Notes: generated from the letters alone by a model not told the origin. A DNA stretch of 64,000 nt from CALCNS01 sp964425745 (GCA_964425745.1 CAYRNW010000009.1:1-64000); one strand, 5' to 3'; positions 8,420 through 17,018 are shown, counted from the first letter of the stretch. Numbers and translations: made by a program.

Positions 8420-9583
8420 ATGGCAGACTTGATTCGATTTGTGGCAGATTTAGTGCGCATCCCCAGTTACTCTGACCAAGAAGGACCCATTGTTTCTTTT
8501 ATTAAGCAGCACATGCAACAATTAGGTTACGATGAAGTCTTTGTAGATCGAGTGGGCAATGTAGTAGGTCGCGTTGGAAATGGACCCGACATTCTGCATT
8601 TTGATTCTCATGTCGATACTGTCAAGGCGGAAGATGCCGGAGCGTGGAGCTATCCTCCTTTTTCCGGGGAGATTGTCGATGGGAAATTATACGGTCGTGG
8701 GTCTGTCGATATGAAAGCAGCGTTAGGGGCTTCAATTTATGCGGCAGCACAGGCCAAAAAAGACGGTTTGCTACAAGGAAAAACAATTTATGTAACCGGA
8801 AGTATTTGTGAAGAATATTGTGATGGCGTTAATTTGCAAAACTTTTATAAGGACAGTGGGGTTCATCCGGATGTTTGCGTCATCTGTGAGCCTTCCAATA
8901 ATTTGATTACATTGGGACACACCGGTAAAATTCAAGCCAGAGTGAAAACTCATGGTGTCTCTGCGCACGGATCTGCACCAGAAAAGGGTGTCAACGCCGT
9001 TTATGAAATGGCTGAAATCATTCAACGCGTAGAACAGCTCAATGAAAAACTAAGTCAGAAGCCGAAACCCCATGGAACGATTGTTTTATCCGATATTTCA
9101 TGTGTTAGTGCTTCTTTAAACGCTGTGCCCAGTGAGTGTAGCATTTATCTAGATCGTCGTTTAGTCATCGGAGACTCTTTACAAGAGGCGCTTGCTCAAC
9201 TGGAGGATTTAATACGTGAGAAGGATGCTGAATGGGAAGTCGGGACGTTGGTGCATACCAGCTGGACGGGGCAAGAATTGGTTTATAAGCCAATCCATGA
9301 ACCCTGGCAGATTGATAAAGAGCACCCGTTGACATTGATGCTACGAAAAACCTACGAAGAAACCTTTGGTCGCAAAGCTACCGAGTATAATTTTTGGGAT
9401 TTTGGCACCAATGCGGTTACCCCTTTGAGCCTCGGCATTCCCACCATTGGCTTTGGACCGGGGGATTACAAACAAGCGCACATGGTAGACGAGCACTGTT
9501 CAACAACACAAATTGAAGAAGCATATGCCTTCTATTTAAAATTAATTGAAAATTTCACCTCGAAAGGATGTAAGAATGACTGA
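8420..9583 (+). CDS. M20-family metallopeptidase, YgeY-like
   Basis: A 387-residue M20 dizinc hydrolase similar to the YgeY family, which is often linked to selenium-dependent purine or amino-acid metabolism. Visible metal and catalytic segments are HFDSHVDTV, YGRGSVDMKA, the EEYCDG acid pair near residue 136, and CEPSNN. The dimerisation domain follows HTGKIQARV and SAHGSAPEKG. It hydrolyses amide bonds of small acyl-amino-acid or peptide substrates; the substrate is not known. AGGAGG lies seven bases before ATG 8420, whereas an ATG at 8414 is too close to it. The last eight bases overlap the next gene, so translation is coupled. Confidence 0.9.
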   Translation: MADLIRFVADLVRIPSYSDQEGPIVSFIKQHMQQLGYDEVFVDRVGNVVGRVGNGPDILHFDSHVDTVKAEDAGAWSYPPFSGEIVDGKLYGRGSVDMKAALGASIYAAAQAKKDGLLQGKTIYVTGSICEEYCDGVNLQNFYKDSGVHPDVCVICEPSNNLITLGHTGKIQARVKTHGVSAHGSAPEKGVNAVYEMAEIIQRVEQLNEKLSQKPKPHGTIVLSDISCVSASLNAVPSECSIYLDRRLVIGDSLQEALAQLEDLIREKDAEWEVGTLVHTSWTGQELVYKPIHEPWQIDKEHPLTLMLRKTYEETFGRKATEYNFWDFGTNAVTPLSLGIPTIGFGPGDYKQAHMVDEHCSTTQIEEAYAFYLKLIENFTSKGCKND

Positions 9584-10406
9584 ACATAACCTGATTTTGC
9601 CTCAATCGATTGGTTTGACAGGAGTCCGTAACGCACGGGAACTGGGCGGATATGAAACCAAAGATGGTAAGCGAATCTGCAAAGGAAAATTGTTGCGTAC
9701 AGGAAAGCTGGCCAAAGCGAATCCGGATGATTTGCAAAAATTAACTACAATTTTTTCCATGGCCAAAGTGATTGATTTCCGCACTTCTATTGAGCGAAAT
9801 CGCGAACCTGACCCGGAAATTGCACATGTCGATAATCTGCATCTGAATGTTTTCGGTGATGAGGATCGTGACGGACTGATGCTCAGTTTCATCTATGCTA
9901 AAGGGAACCCATTGGAAAAGATGATGGAGTTGGAGCAGCCGCTTGAGGCTTTGCACAAGGACCATCTGCAAGTATATCGTAATTTTGTGACCAAAGAACC
10001 GGCGTTGCAGGCGTACCGGAGTTTCTTTCAAGCTGCACTGGAGCAAAAAGAAGGTGCTCTAAGTTGGCATTGTCAGGCAGGAAAAGATCGTGCTGGAGTG
10101 GGATCGGCGTTGATGTTGCTTGCTTTGGGCGTGGATTGGGATACAATTGTTCAAGACTATATGCTAACCAATGAATATTATAAAGACGTGATAGAAGGTT
10201 TTGTAGACTTTGTTAAAGGATTAACACCCCGTGAAGAAATTTGGCAGACTGCTCGAGCCATGGCAGGAGTCAACCCTGCATGGATGAGAGCGGTGGAAGA
10301 AGAAATTCAAAGCAAGTATGGTTCGGATGAAGCCTTTTTGAGAGAGGGCTTGGCCTTGAGTTCAACCGATTTAAAGGAACTGAAGCATCGCTATTTGACA
10401 GATTAA
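9576..10406 (+). CDS. Tyrosine-phosphatase-like protein (Y_phosphatase3 type)
   Basis: A 276-residue protein of the bacterial atypical tyrosine/dual-specificity phosphatase group. The signature HCQAGKDRAG has the nucleophile Cys166 and phosphate-binding Arg172 in a CX5R loop. The N-terminal GVRNARELGGY and VIDFRTSIERNREPD segments are typical of the IphP/Y_phosphatase3 family. Some members act on phosphoinositides or phosphotyrosine; the physiological substrate is unknown. ATG 9576 overlaps the upstream peptidase stop, with AAAGGATG before it. It is the last gene of the 7.5-10.4 kb group. Confidence 0.88.
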   Translation: MTEHNLILPQSIGLTGVRNARELGGYETKDGKRICKGKLLRTGKLAKANPDDLQKLTTIFSMAKVIDFRTSIERNREPDPEIAHVDNLHLNVFGDEDRDGLMLSFIYAKGNPLEKMMELEQPLEALHKDHLQVYRNFVTKEPALQAYRSFFQAALEQKEGALSWHCQAGKDRAGVGSALMLLALGVDWDTIVQDYMLTNEYYKDVIEGFVDFVKGLTPREEIWQTARAMAGVNPAWMRAVEEEIQSKYGSDEAFLREGLALSSTDLKELKHRYLTD

Positions 10407-10587
10407 GAAGGGAACCCCAGGTTGGTTGTAGAATTGGATATGGGTAGGTTGTTTTTTGTGCCTGTTTTCTGTGTCTGATTGCCATGAGACTATGTGTGAC
10501 TTTGTCACCGAACTTAAGAGATAATTGTGATACTATAAAAACAGAACAAATGCGAATAGTTCTCAATAGCAAACAGGAGGAAGAAAA

Positions 10588-11121
10588 ATGAACGTATATA
10601 ATTTTTCAGCCATCGATAATAAACAAAACGAAGTCTCTCTCTCCCAATATAAAGGTAAAGTGACCTTAATTGTAAATACCGCAACCGGATGCGGATTTAC
10701 CCCGCAATATAGCGGCTTACAAGCTTTGTATGAAGCAAACAAGGAGAAGGGTTTTGAAATCCTCGATTTTCCTTGTAACCAGTTTTTGGGACAAGCACCA
10801 GGATCCGATGATGAAATTGCAACTTTTTGCCAATTGAACTTTGGCACCACGTTTCCTCGCTTCTCCAAGATTGAAGTCAATGGTGAAAATGCTCATCCCT
10901 TATACCAATACCTCAAAAAAGTAGCTCCGCAAGATTATCAAGATGAGGCGTTGAACGCTTTTGTTGAACGAATGAACTCCAAAGGATTGGGTGTTGAAGG
11001 ATCAGAAATTAAATGGAACTTCACCAAATTCTTGGTAGATCAAGAGGGAAATGTTGTAGAGAGATTTGGACCGACCACAAAACCGGAAGATTTACAACCT
11101 GCGTTAGACAAACTGCTATAA
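10588..11121 (+). CDS. Glutathione-peroxidase-family thiol peroxidase
   Basis: A 177-residue GPx-fold peroxidase that reduces H2O2 or lipid hydroperoxides. The peroxidatic residue is Cys35 in TATGCGFTPQY rather than selenocysteine, and a second conserved segment FPCNQF (Cys63) and IKWNFTKFLVD complete the family signature. Cys-type bacterial members usually use thioredoxin rather than glutathione. AGGAGG precedes ATG 10588. The ferritin gene starts 34 bases after its stop, so peroxide removal and iron storage are probably co-transcribed. The 180 bases upstream showed no convincing promoter to me. Confidence 0.93.
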   Translation: MNVYNFSAIDNKQNEVSLSQYKGKVTLIVNTATGCGFTPQYSGLQALYEANKEKGFEILDFPCNQFLGQAPGSDDEIATFCQLNFGTTFPRFSKIEVNGENAHPLYQYLKKVAPQDYQDEALNAFVERMNSKGLGVEGSEIKWNFTKFLVDQEGNVVERFGPTTKPEDLQPALDKLL

Positions 11122-11155
11122 GCAGTAGATTATATAATTGAAAGGGGATTTTACA

Positions 11156-11668
11156 ATGTTATCAGCTGCAACTTCCAAATTATTGCAAGAACAAATCAAC
11201 AAGGAATTCTATTCGGCATATCTCTATATAGAAATGGCCAATTATTATGAACACGAAGGCCTACCCGGGTTTGCTCACTGGTTTGTAATTCAGGCACAAG
11301 AAGAGCGCGACCATGCGATGCTATTTCGTCAATATTTGATTAACAACAATGTATGCGTTCACTTTACTGCGATTGCTGAACCAGATCAGGTTTATGAGAA
11401 TCATGGAGCTCCTTTACATGCCGCTTTGGAACATGAGCATTATGTCACCGCTTCGATTAACGCAATCTATGCACAGGCACAAAAAGATCATGACTTCCGA
11501 ACAATTCAATTCTTAGATTGGTTTGTTAAAGAGCAAGGGGAAGAAGAGAAGAACGCGAATGACAACATCACTAATTATGAGTTGTTTGGTAAGGATCCCA
11601 AAGCTCTTTATATGTTGAACAAAGATATGCTGGCTCGTGTATATGCTGCACCCTCTTTAGTTCTCTAA
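11156..11668 (+). CDS. ftnA: Ferritin (iron storage)
   Basis: A 170-residue non-haem bacterial ferritin that oxidises Fe(II) and stores ferric mineral in a 24-subunit shell. Ferroxidase ligands are visible: Glu17 (NKEFYSAYLY), Glu50 and His53 (QEERDHAM), with a later EQGEEEKNAND helix. ATG 11156 follows AAAGGGG; an earlier in-frame start at 11138 would add a nonconserved tail. Together with the flavodiiron protein and the upstream peroxidase it forms an oxygen and iron defence neighbourhood. Confidence 0.94.
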   Translation: MLSAATSKLLQEQINKEFYSAYLYIEMANYYEHEGLPGFAHWFVIQAQEERDHAMLFRQYLINNNVCVHFTAIAEPDQVYENHGAPLHAALEHEHYVTASINAIYAQAQKDHDFRTIQFLDWFVKEQGEEEKNANDNITNYELFGKDPKALYMLNKDMLARVYAAPSLVL

Positions 11669-11690
11669 TTTTTAAAGTTACGTATAACCG

Positions 11691-11720
11691 GCGCCTGCTT
11701 TCACTAGTAGGCGCTTTGTT
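11691..11720 (+). terminator. Terminator after ferritin
   Basis: GCGCCT (11691-11696) pairs with AGGCGC (11709-11714), extended inward by a C-G and a wobble pair, and is followed by TTTGTTTTG. Confidence 0.75.
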
Positions 11721-11792
11721 TTGTACAGGAAAAGGTATTTTCAGGAAATCTCGCGAATCAGTATATTGAAACTTAGTCCCGGAGGTGTTTAG

Positions 11793-12809
11793 ATGTCTGT
11801 CTCAACGTATCGTTGCCCATCCTGCGGAAACGGCTTGGCCTTTGATCCGGATTTGCAAAAATTGGTGTGTGATTATTGCGGAAACCAATATCATGAACAT
11901 GAGATTTTAAATATGCTGCGAGAGAAAGAAGAAGCGGTGGCACATACCGCTGTTTTTTCATGCCCAAGTTGCGGAGCTGAGGTTGCTACCGATGAAACTA
12001 CTGCAGCCACCTACTGCTATTATTGTCATAATCCGGTTGTGTTATCGGGTCGGCTGCAAGCAGAATTTCGGCCGGACTTTGTTCTCCCGTTTAAGATTGG
12101 TAAAGAGAAGGCCCGGGAGACATTCTTAAAATGGGTGAAAGGGAAACGCTATGTGCCCGCAGGATTCTACGATGAAAGCAACATTGATAAAATCACTGGG
12201 GTATATTATCCCTATTGGTTAGCCGATTATACCATGGATGCACAGTTCGAAGGGGAAGGAAAAATTAGCCAGATGACGTCTACTGCGAACGAAAACATCA
12301 CGACCACTCAGCATTTTCGAGTCATTCGAAGAGGCGATGTCACCTTACGCAACCTGCAACGGAGTGCTTTAAGAAAAGCCGATCGCAAACTGGCCGACGG
12401 AGTCCATCCGTATCATTTCGAAGAGATGCAACCATTTACCGAAACGGTTTTATCGGGGTTTCAAGCAGAAAAGCGCGACATCAACAGTGAAGAGTATCAT
12501 CAGTCCGTGGAGCAAGAGGTAGGAAAATACGTGCAACCTTTATTAACGGGCGGGCATGGGTATCATCAATTAAACGGATCTACCGCTAGTCGAGTGAAGA
12601 CGGCCAAATATTCGTATGTCTTATTGCCCACCTGGGTAGTGACCTACACTGGCACGAACGGACAAATTTACTATTACAGTATGAATGGGCAAACTCAAGA
12701 AACCTGTGGGGTGTTACCGGTCGATCGCAATAAATTGCTGCGAGATTGCTTTGTTTTAGCCGCGGGAGTTTTCGCTTTGGCTTGTGCAGGAGGGTATTTC
12801 TTATGGTAA
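11793..12809 (+). CDS. Membrane-anchored zinc-ribbon protein
   Basis: A 338-residue protein. Two CxxC-CxxC zinc ribbons (CPSCGNG with CDYCGN, and CPSCGAE with CYYCHN) occupy residues 1-85. A long conserved soluble domain follows (PDFVLPFKIGKEKARETFLKWVKG, GVYYPYWLADY). One hydrophobic segment at the extreme C terminus (VLAAGVFALACAGGYFLW) probably anchors it in the membrane. It belongs to a Bacillota family often called TFIIB-type zinc ribbon protein, with no established role. Its stop overlaps the start of the TPM-domain gene (ATGGTAA), and the two families are often neighbours, so a membrane quality-control complex is an inference. Confidence 0.8.
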   Translation: MSVSTYRCPSCGNGLAFDPDLQKLVCDYCGNQYHEHEILNMLREKEEAVAHTAVFSCPSCGAEVATDETTAATYCYYCHNPVVLSGRLQAEFRPDFVLPFKIGKEKARETFLKWVKGKRYVPAGFYDESNIDKITGVYYPYWLADYTMDAQFEGEGKISQMTSTANENITTTQHFRVIRRGDVTLRNLQRSALRKADRKLADGVHPYHFEEMQPFTETVLSGFQAEKRDINSEEYHQSVEQEVGKYVQPLLTGGHGYHQLNGSTASRVKTAKYSYVLLPTWVVTYTGTNGQIYYYSMNGQTQETCGVLPVDRNKLLRDCFVLAAGVFALACAGGYFLW

Positions 12810-13696
12810 CGGCAAAATTCAGCCGAAAACTGGCTATGATTGGATTGCTTTTGGTTTTGTTGAGCTCGCTTTTTGCAGTGCAAGCCACGACCTTAGGAGA
12901 AGAAAATCAGCGGGTTTTTGATGATGCAGGTTTATTTACAGATGCCGAAATTGTAATGCTGGAAGCGGAAATTGCTACGGCTCGCTCCACTATGAAGATG
13001 GACTTTGTGGTCTTGACGAGTGAAGAAGCAGAATATAGTGCTTCGGACACCCAGGCAGAGAAAATCGGTATGGCTTTTGCTGACGATTTTTATGACTACA
13101 ATGGCTTTGGGGTTGGTGCAGATTACAGCGGAATCATCTATTTTATCGACATGTCGAACCGGATGCCGATTATCACGACCTGTGGTGCGATGATTAATAT
13201 TATAACGGATGAGCGATTAGAAGCGATGTTGGATCACTCCTGGAATCATCTCAGTGAAGGTGATTTTTCGGGCTCTGTGTTAAGTGTGCTACAAGACACT
13301 TTGAGCTATGTTAAAGCGGGAGTCCCGGAGGGGCAGTATCAGTATGATACCGAAACGGGTCAAGTGACAACACCCGTGTATAAAGTCTTAACCGCTGCTG
13401 AAATGGGAATCGCAGCCGGTGTTGCGGCGGTAGCAGGGATGATCTTATATGGTAGTGTTCATGGTACCTATCAGTTAAAAGGAAGCACCTACGAGTATGC
13501 AGTACGTGAAAATTCCGATGTCGTGATTACTGCTAGCCAGGATCAATTCCTGCGCACCAGTGTGACAAGGATGCCAAAGCCCAAACCACCGCGAAATATC
13601 AGTGGGGGTGGCACATTTGGAGGAGGCCGTGCCAGTGGCACGCATATGTCGAGCAGCGGAAGAAGCCATGGCGGCGGCGGTGGTCGTCGATTCTAG
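12803..13696 (+). CDS. TPM-domain protein, secreted and membrane-associated
   Basis: A 297-residue protein with an N-terminal signal peptide (about residues 8-30, rich in Leu), then a TPM/YgcG-type domain (RVFDDAGLFTDAEIVMLE, DFVVLTSEEAEY, IIYFIDMSNR). A transmembrane segment near residue 200 (AAGVAAVAGMILYG) and a low-complexity Gly/Ser tail ending SGGGTFGGGRASG...GGGGRRF follow. TPM proteins are implicated in membrane protein repair in plants; the bacterial role is unknown. AGGAGGG lies eight bases before ATG 12803, which overlaps the stop of the zinc-ribbon gene by seven bases. The inverted-repeat element begins six bases after its stop. Confidence 0.82.
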   Translation: MVTAKFSRKLAMIGLLLVLLSSLFAVQATTLGEENQRVFDDAGLFTDAEIVMLEAEIATARSTMKMDFVVLTSEEAEYSASDTQAEKIGMAFADDFYDYNGFGVGADYSGIIYFIDMSNRMPIITTCGAMINIITDERLEAMLDHSWNHLSEGDFSGSVLSVLQDTLSYVKAGVPEGQYQYDTETGQVTTPVYKVLTAAEMGIAAGVAAVAGMILYGSVHGTYQLKGSTYEYAVRENSDVVITASQDQFLRTSVTRMPKPKPPRNISGGGTFGGGRASGTHMSSSGRSHGGGGGRRF

Positions 13697-13824
13697 AGAT
13701 TCTTGGGGACGGTTCTCTCCCTCAAAAATTTACCATCTTTTTAACAATTGCGGAGCGTGCGGTACTAAGAATTCTAATTAAGCACGCAAATAATTGTCTA
13801 CAACAAATATTATGATTCGTAAAA

Positions 13825-13875
13825 GCGGATTCTTGTTGCAGATTCCGATACAAATTGGGTAAAGAAGCGCAGTGA
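13825..13875 (+). pseudogene. Captured 5' fragment of response-regulator gene
   Basis: These 51 bases match 22864-22914, the first 17 codons of the orphan response regulator downstream of the hydrogenase, with two mismatches (at 13844 and near 13869). Similarity continues weakly with indels to about 13888. The ATG is lost: the match starts at its G and is preceded by unrelated bases. Shared shadow codons and the length make coincidence very unlikely. The piece has no start or stop context of its own and is not expected to be translated. Confidence 0.85.
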
Positions 13876-13907
13876 GAACAAAAAAGCACCAGTATTAATA
13901 AGAACAA

Positions 13908-13946
13908 AAAACACGATTCGTCTTGTTGTAAGGCGGATCGTGTTTT
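13908..13946. terminator. Terminator-like hairpin inside the repeat element
   Basis: AAAACACGAT (13908-13917) pairs with ATCGTGTTTT (13937-13946), extended inward by three more pairs. It could end the TPM operon transcript or be a structural part of the element. Confidence 0.6.
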
Positions 13947-14036
13947 GTTGAGTGGGTCAGATTTTTGAGGATTCTTCTTATGAAGATTCTTTTTAGAAGG
14001 TTCTTCTTATGAAACAAGGAAATTAACTGGAAAAAA

Positions 14037-15176
14037 TCAAGGGGAGAGAACCGTCCCCAAGATAAGACGGAGGCAACGTTGAGCGGTGTCGGCAAGCAGT
14101 TCCTGGCTGCGCTGCATGGATTCCTGTAATGTGATTGGACCGGGAGCAATCGGGAACATAGCAGTGACGCCCTGTTCATAAAGACTCTCGGTACCACTTC
14201 CAATACTGCCAGCCAAAGCTAAGAGTGGAACACCCTGTTTTTTTGTGCGCTTGGCAATCCCCATAATAACTTTTCCATGTAAGGTCTGAGCGTCAATACG
14301 ACCTTCTCCGCTAATCACCAAATCGGTTTCTGCCAGCATCTCTTCAAACTGCAGAGTATTGAGAACAACATCAATGCCCGGCTGCATTGTTGCTTTGGTA
14401 AACGCTAAGAGCGCCATGGTAGTACCTCCGGCAGCACCCGCACCGGGAAGATCTTTTAAGTCGAGCTGCAGTGTTTCCAACAATACCCGGTGATATCGTG
14501 CTAAAGCAGCATCTAAACGTTGCACCTGTTCGGCATTTGCCCCTTTTTGTGGTCCAAAGATAGCGCTCGCTCCACGTGGCCCCAAAAGGGGGTTGTCAAC
14601 ATCGCAGGCGACCAAAATTTCCGTTTCTTGCAAGCGTGCATCCACCTGTTCTAAATCGATTCTGCACAAACGCAACAGTGCGGCGCCCCCCGGGGGTAAT
14701 TCGTTGCCGCCCTCGTCTAAAAAGCGCACCCCTAAAGCACTCGCCAAACCGGTGCCGCCGTCGTTGGTAGCACTGCCACCAAGGCCAATAATCAATTTTC
14801 TGGCTCCATGATCCAACGCTGCTCGAATCAATTGCCCTGTACCAAAAGTAGAGGTAATTTCGGGGTTCCGTTCAGTCTCTGTCAATAAGGTCAATCCGGA
14901 GGCGGCCGCTAATTCCACAACAGCAGTAGCGTTGGGTAAAACATAAAAAGGTGCTCGAATCGCACGTCCTAAAGGGTCTAATACCGAAACAAAATGAGCG
15001 GTCCCTCCTAAAGCTAAGGCTAAAACGGCCCCGGTTCCTTCGCCTCCATCGGCAATGGGCACGACCGTCAAATTCGCCAAAGGATCGATTCGACGTACGC
15101 CCTCTGCTACGGCATTGCCGGCATCCAAACTGCTGCAACTGCCTTTAAAAGAGTCCATAGCAATCAAGATTTTCAC
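14037..15176 (-). CDS. Glycerate kinase (GlxK/GarK family)
   Basis: A 379-residue glycerate kinase of the bacterial GarK/GlxK type, phosphorylating D-glycerate. Conserved blocks are MDSFKGSCSSLDAG at the start, PIADGGEGT, LGGSATNDGG and LVISGEGRIDAQT. The GTG start at 15176 has AAGGGGG nine bases upstream and lies 13 bases after udk. The last six codons (GTVLSP) and the stop are supplied by the inverted repeat at 14042-14061, so the native C terminus has probably been replaced by element sequence. The catalytic core is intact and the enzyme is likely still functional. Confidence 0.92.
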   Translation of the reverse strand: MKILIAMDSFKGSCSSLDAGNAVAEGVRRIDPLANLTVVPIADGGEGTGAVLALALGGTAHFVSVLDPLGRAIRAPFYVLPNATAVVELAAASGLTLLTETERNPEITSTFGTGQLIRAALDHGARKLIIGLGGSATNDGGTGLASALGVRFLDEGGNELPPGGAALLRLCRIDLEQVDARLQETEILVACDVDNPLLGPRGASAIFGPQKGANAEQVQRLDAALARYHRVLLETLQLDLKDLPGAGAAGGTTMALLAFTKATMQPGIDVVLNTLQFEEMLAETDLVISGEGRIDAQTLHGKVIMGIAKRTKKQGVPLLALAGSIGSGTESLYEQGVTAMFPIAPGPITLQESMQRSQELLADTAQRCLRLILGTVLSP

Positions 15177-15189
15177 GCAAACATCCCCC

Positions 15190-15825
15190 TTATTCTGGTA
15201 GGGTTTCTTCTACTTCTTCAATATGAGCTCGAATTCGTAATAGCAGCATTTCAATCGCCACACGGTTACGCCCTCCTTCGGGTATAACAATATCGGCATT
15301 GCGTCGGCTGGGTTCTACAAAACGTTCGTGCATGGGTTTGACTGTAGATAAATATTGGTCTCGTACCGAGGCCAAGCTGCGGCCGCGTTGATTAATGTCG
15401 CGTTCAATTCTTCGCAAAATCCGTACATCGGCGTCAGTATCGACATAGATCTTAATATCCATCATATCGCGAAGATCCGGGTCTTGTAAGATTAGGATTC
15501 CATCGATGACAATAATGGGTTTGGGAGGAATGAATAAGGTCTCCTTGGAACGATTATGCACCGTGAAGTCATAGACCGGGCAGTATACTCCCAATCCTTG
15601 TCGAAGCATTTGTAAATGTTGCACCAATAAATCGGTTTCAAAGGCCTCCGGATGGTCGTAATTCAGTAAGCAACGCTGATCATACGTCAACTCATCATGG
15701 CAGCGATAATAATTATCATGATAAATCACACACAAATCTTCACCAAAGCGCTTCGCTAATTGGCGCGTCAAAGTGGTCTTTCCGGAACCGGTTCCACCCG
15801 CCACACCGATAATCAGAGTCTTCAT
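15190..15825 (-). CDS. udk: Uridine kinase
   Basis: A 211-residue uridine/cytidine kinase of the pyrimidine salvage pathway. The P-loop GVAGGTGSGKTT is at residues 7-18, followed by HDNYYRCHDELTYDQR, YDHPEAFETDLL, IVIDGILILQD and the ERDINQRGRSLASVRDQY lid, all diagnostic. ATG 15825 has AAAGGCGG upstream. It is the first gene of a two-gene transcript with glycerate kinase. Confidence 0.95.
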   Translation of the reverse strand: MKTLIIGVAGGTGSGKTTLTRQLAKRFGEDLCVIYHDNYYRCHDELTYDQRCLLNYDHPEAFETDLLVQHLQMLRQGLGVYCPVYDFTVHNRSKETLFIPPKPIIVIDGILILQDPDLRDMMDIKIYVDTDADVRILRRIERDINQRGRSLASVRDQYLSTVKPMHERFVEPSRRNADIVIPEGGRNRVAIEMLLLRIRAHIEEVEETLPE

Positions 15826-15953
15826 CCAAATCGCCGCCTTTCCTGTGCTTCCTCTCAGTTTGCCATTTCTACATGCTTTTCCTGCTGAGAACCCTTGCTC
15901 TTACCGACTTTCATGATATAATGACCTTAAAAAGAGAAGAAAGGGTGGAGCAT

Positions 15954-17018
15954 ATGAAACTGAATACCTTAGAAACACCGGTCTTGATTTTAGATGAGCT
16001 GAAGTTCGAGGCCAATTTGAAAAAAATGATGGATTTGATTAAAGATAGCGGGATGGCCCTGCGTCCCCATTACAAATCCCATAAGTCTGTAGATATTGCG
16101 CGCAAGCAAATCGCATATGGAGCAAAAGGGATTACCTGTGCCAAATTAGGAGAAGCTGAAGATTTAGCGGATGCGGGAATCCACGATATTTTGATCGCCA
16201 ATCAAATCGTTCAACCCTCTAAGCTGGCTCGGGTGGCACATCTCGCCAACAAATGCAAATTGACCGTTTGTGTCGACTGTGAAGAAAACATTTTGGCCTT
16301 GGAGCAAGCGGCAGCTATGGCAAATTCTTTGATCCATGTCTATGTGGAATTCGATGTTGGTATGAAGCGCTGTGGAGTCACTTCTTTGGAAGCGGTTGCA
16401 AAATTAGCGAAAGCCGTTCAAGCACAGACCCACTTAAGCTTCGATGGTATTCAAGCCTATGCCGGACAACTTTCTCATGAATTCGATGGTGAAAAACGCA
16501 AAAAAGAGTCGGGGGAAACCGACGAAAACCTTGTTGCGCTTAAAGCATATCTTCAAGAACAGGGAATCAATGTCAAAGAGATCAGCGGAGGTAGCACCGG
16601 GACGGCCTTATTAAAAGGAAATCCCAAAATATATACAGAATTGCAGGCCGGCACCTATATTTTTATGGATGCCTCTTATGCAAAAATGGAATTGCCTTTT
16701 GAGCATAGTCTCTTTGTCTTATCGACTGTTATCAGCACCGGACCCAATTTAGTGGTGACCGATGCCGGTGTCAAAGCGGTAGGCGTGGATCAGGGACTGC
16801 CTCGTTTCCTGGATTTTCCTCAAGATGCGCCGATCAACCTCAGTGAAGAGCACGGAGCTATTCGCTTGACGAATCATGGCAGGAAAATTAACGATAAAGT
16901 CTGGTATATTCCCGGGCACAGCTGTACGACAGCCAACCTTCACAATCAAATCTATCTTTTCCAAGGAGATGAAGTAACGGGCAAGATTCTTGTAACCAGT
17001 CGAGGAAAAGGGCAATAA
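15954..17018 (+). CDS. D-threonine-aldolase/D-serine-dehydratase-like PLP enzyme
   Basis: A 354-residue fold-type III PLP enzyme (alanine racemase N-terminal barrel plus D-serine dehydratase-like C-terminal domain). The N terminus LETPVLILDELKFEANL leads to the PLP lysine in RPHYKSHK (Lys41). The metal-binding C-terminal motif PGHSCTTAN provides the His and Cys ligands typical of metal-dependent D-threonine aldolases. It would cleave D-beta-hydroxy-amino acids to glycine and an aldehyde, or dehydrate D-serine. GGGTGGAG precedes ATG 15954; the open frame upstream to 15873 is not conserved. It is transcribed alone and ends in a terminator. Confidence 0.88.
   Translation: MKLNTLETPVLILDELKFEANLKKMMDLIKDSGMALRPHYKSHKSVDIARKQIAYGAKGITCAKLGEAEDLADAGIHDILIANQIVQPSKLARVAHLANKCKLTVCVDCEENILALEQAAAMANSLIHVYVEFDVGMKRCGVTSLEAVAKLAKAVQAQTHLSFDGIQAYAGQLSHEFDGEKRKKESGETDENLVALKAYLQEQGINVKEISGGSTGTALLKGNPKIYTELQAGTYIFMDASYAKMELPFEHSLFVLSTVISTGPNLVVTDAGVKAVGVDQGLPRFLDFPQDAPINLSEEHGAIRLTNHGRKINDKVWYIPGHSCTTANLHNQIYLFQGDEVTGKILVTSRGKGQ

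Larger units (their letters stand above)
13702..14061. mobile_element. 360-bp non-coding element with 20-bp terminal inverted repeats
   Basis: CTTGGGGACGGTTCTCTCCC (13702-13721) is exactly complementary to 14042-14061. The 340 bases between the two flanking coding regions contain no convincing gene. Inside are an imperfect hairpin (ACAATT/GCGTGC at 13744-13760 with GCACGC/AATTGT at 13782-13797), a 51-base copy of a response-regulator gene start (13825-13875), a terminator-like stem (13908-13946), and two direct copies of TTCTTCTTATGAA (13972, 14001). The right repeat runs into the 3' end of the glycerate kinase gene. It looks like a MITE- or REP-pair-type element, related to the hairpin at 5041. 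Confidence 0.75.

Noticed and set aside
10407..10587. Promoter or PerR box upstream of the peroxidase gene
   Set aside because: No -35/-10 pair with acceptable spacing and no TTATAAT-type palindrome could be supported.
10588..11121. Selenoprotein form of glutathione peroxidase
   Set aside because: The active-site codon encodes Cys35, not TGA.
14576..15148. Arg- and Pro-rich plus-strand ORFs opposite glycerate kinase
   Set aside because: They are frame shadows of a well-supported minus-strand gene and have no ribosome sites.
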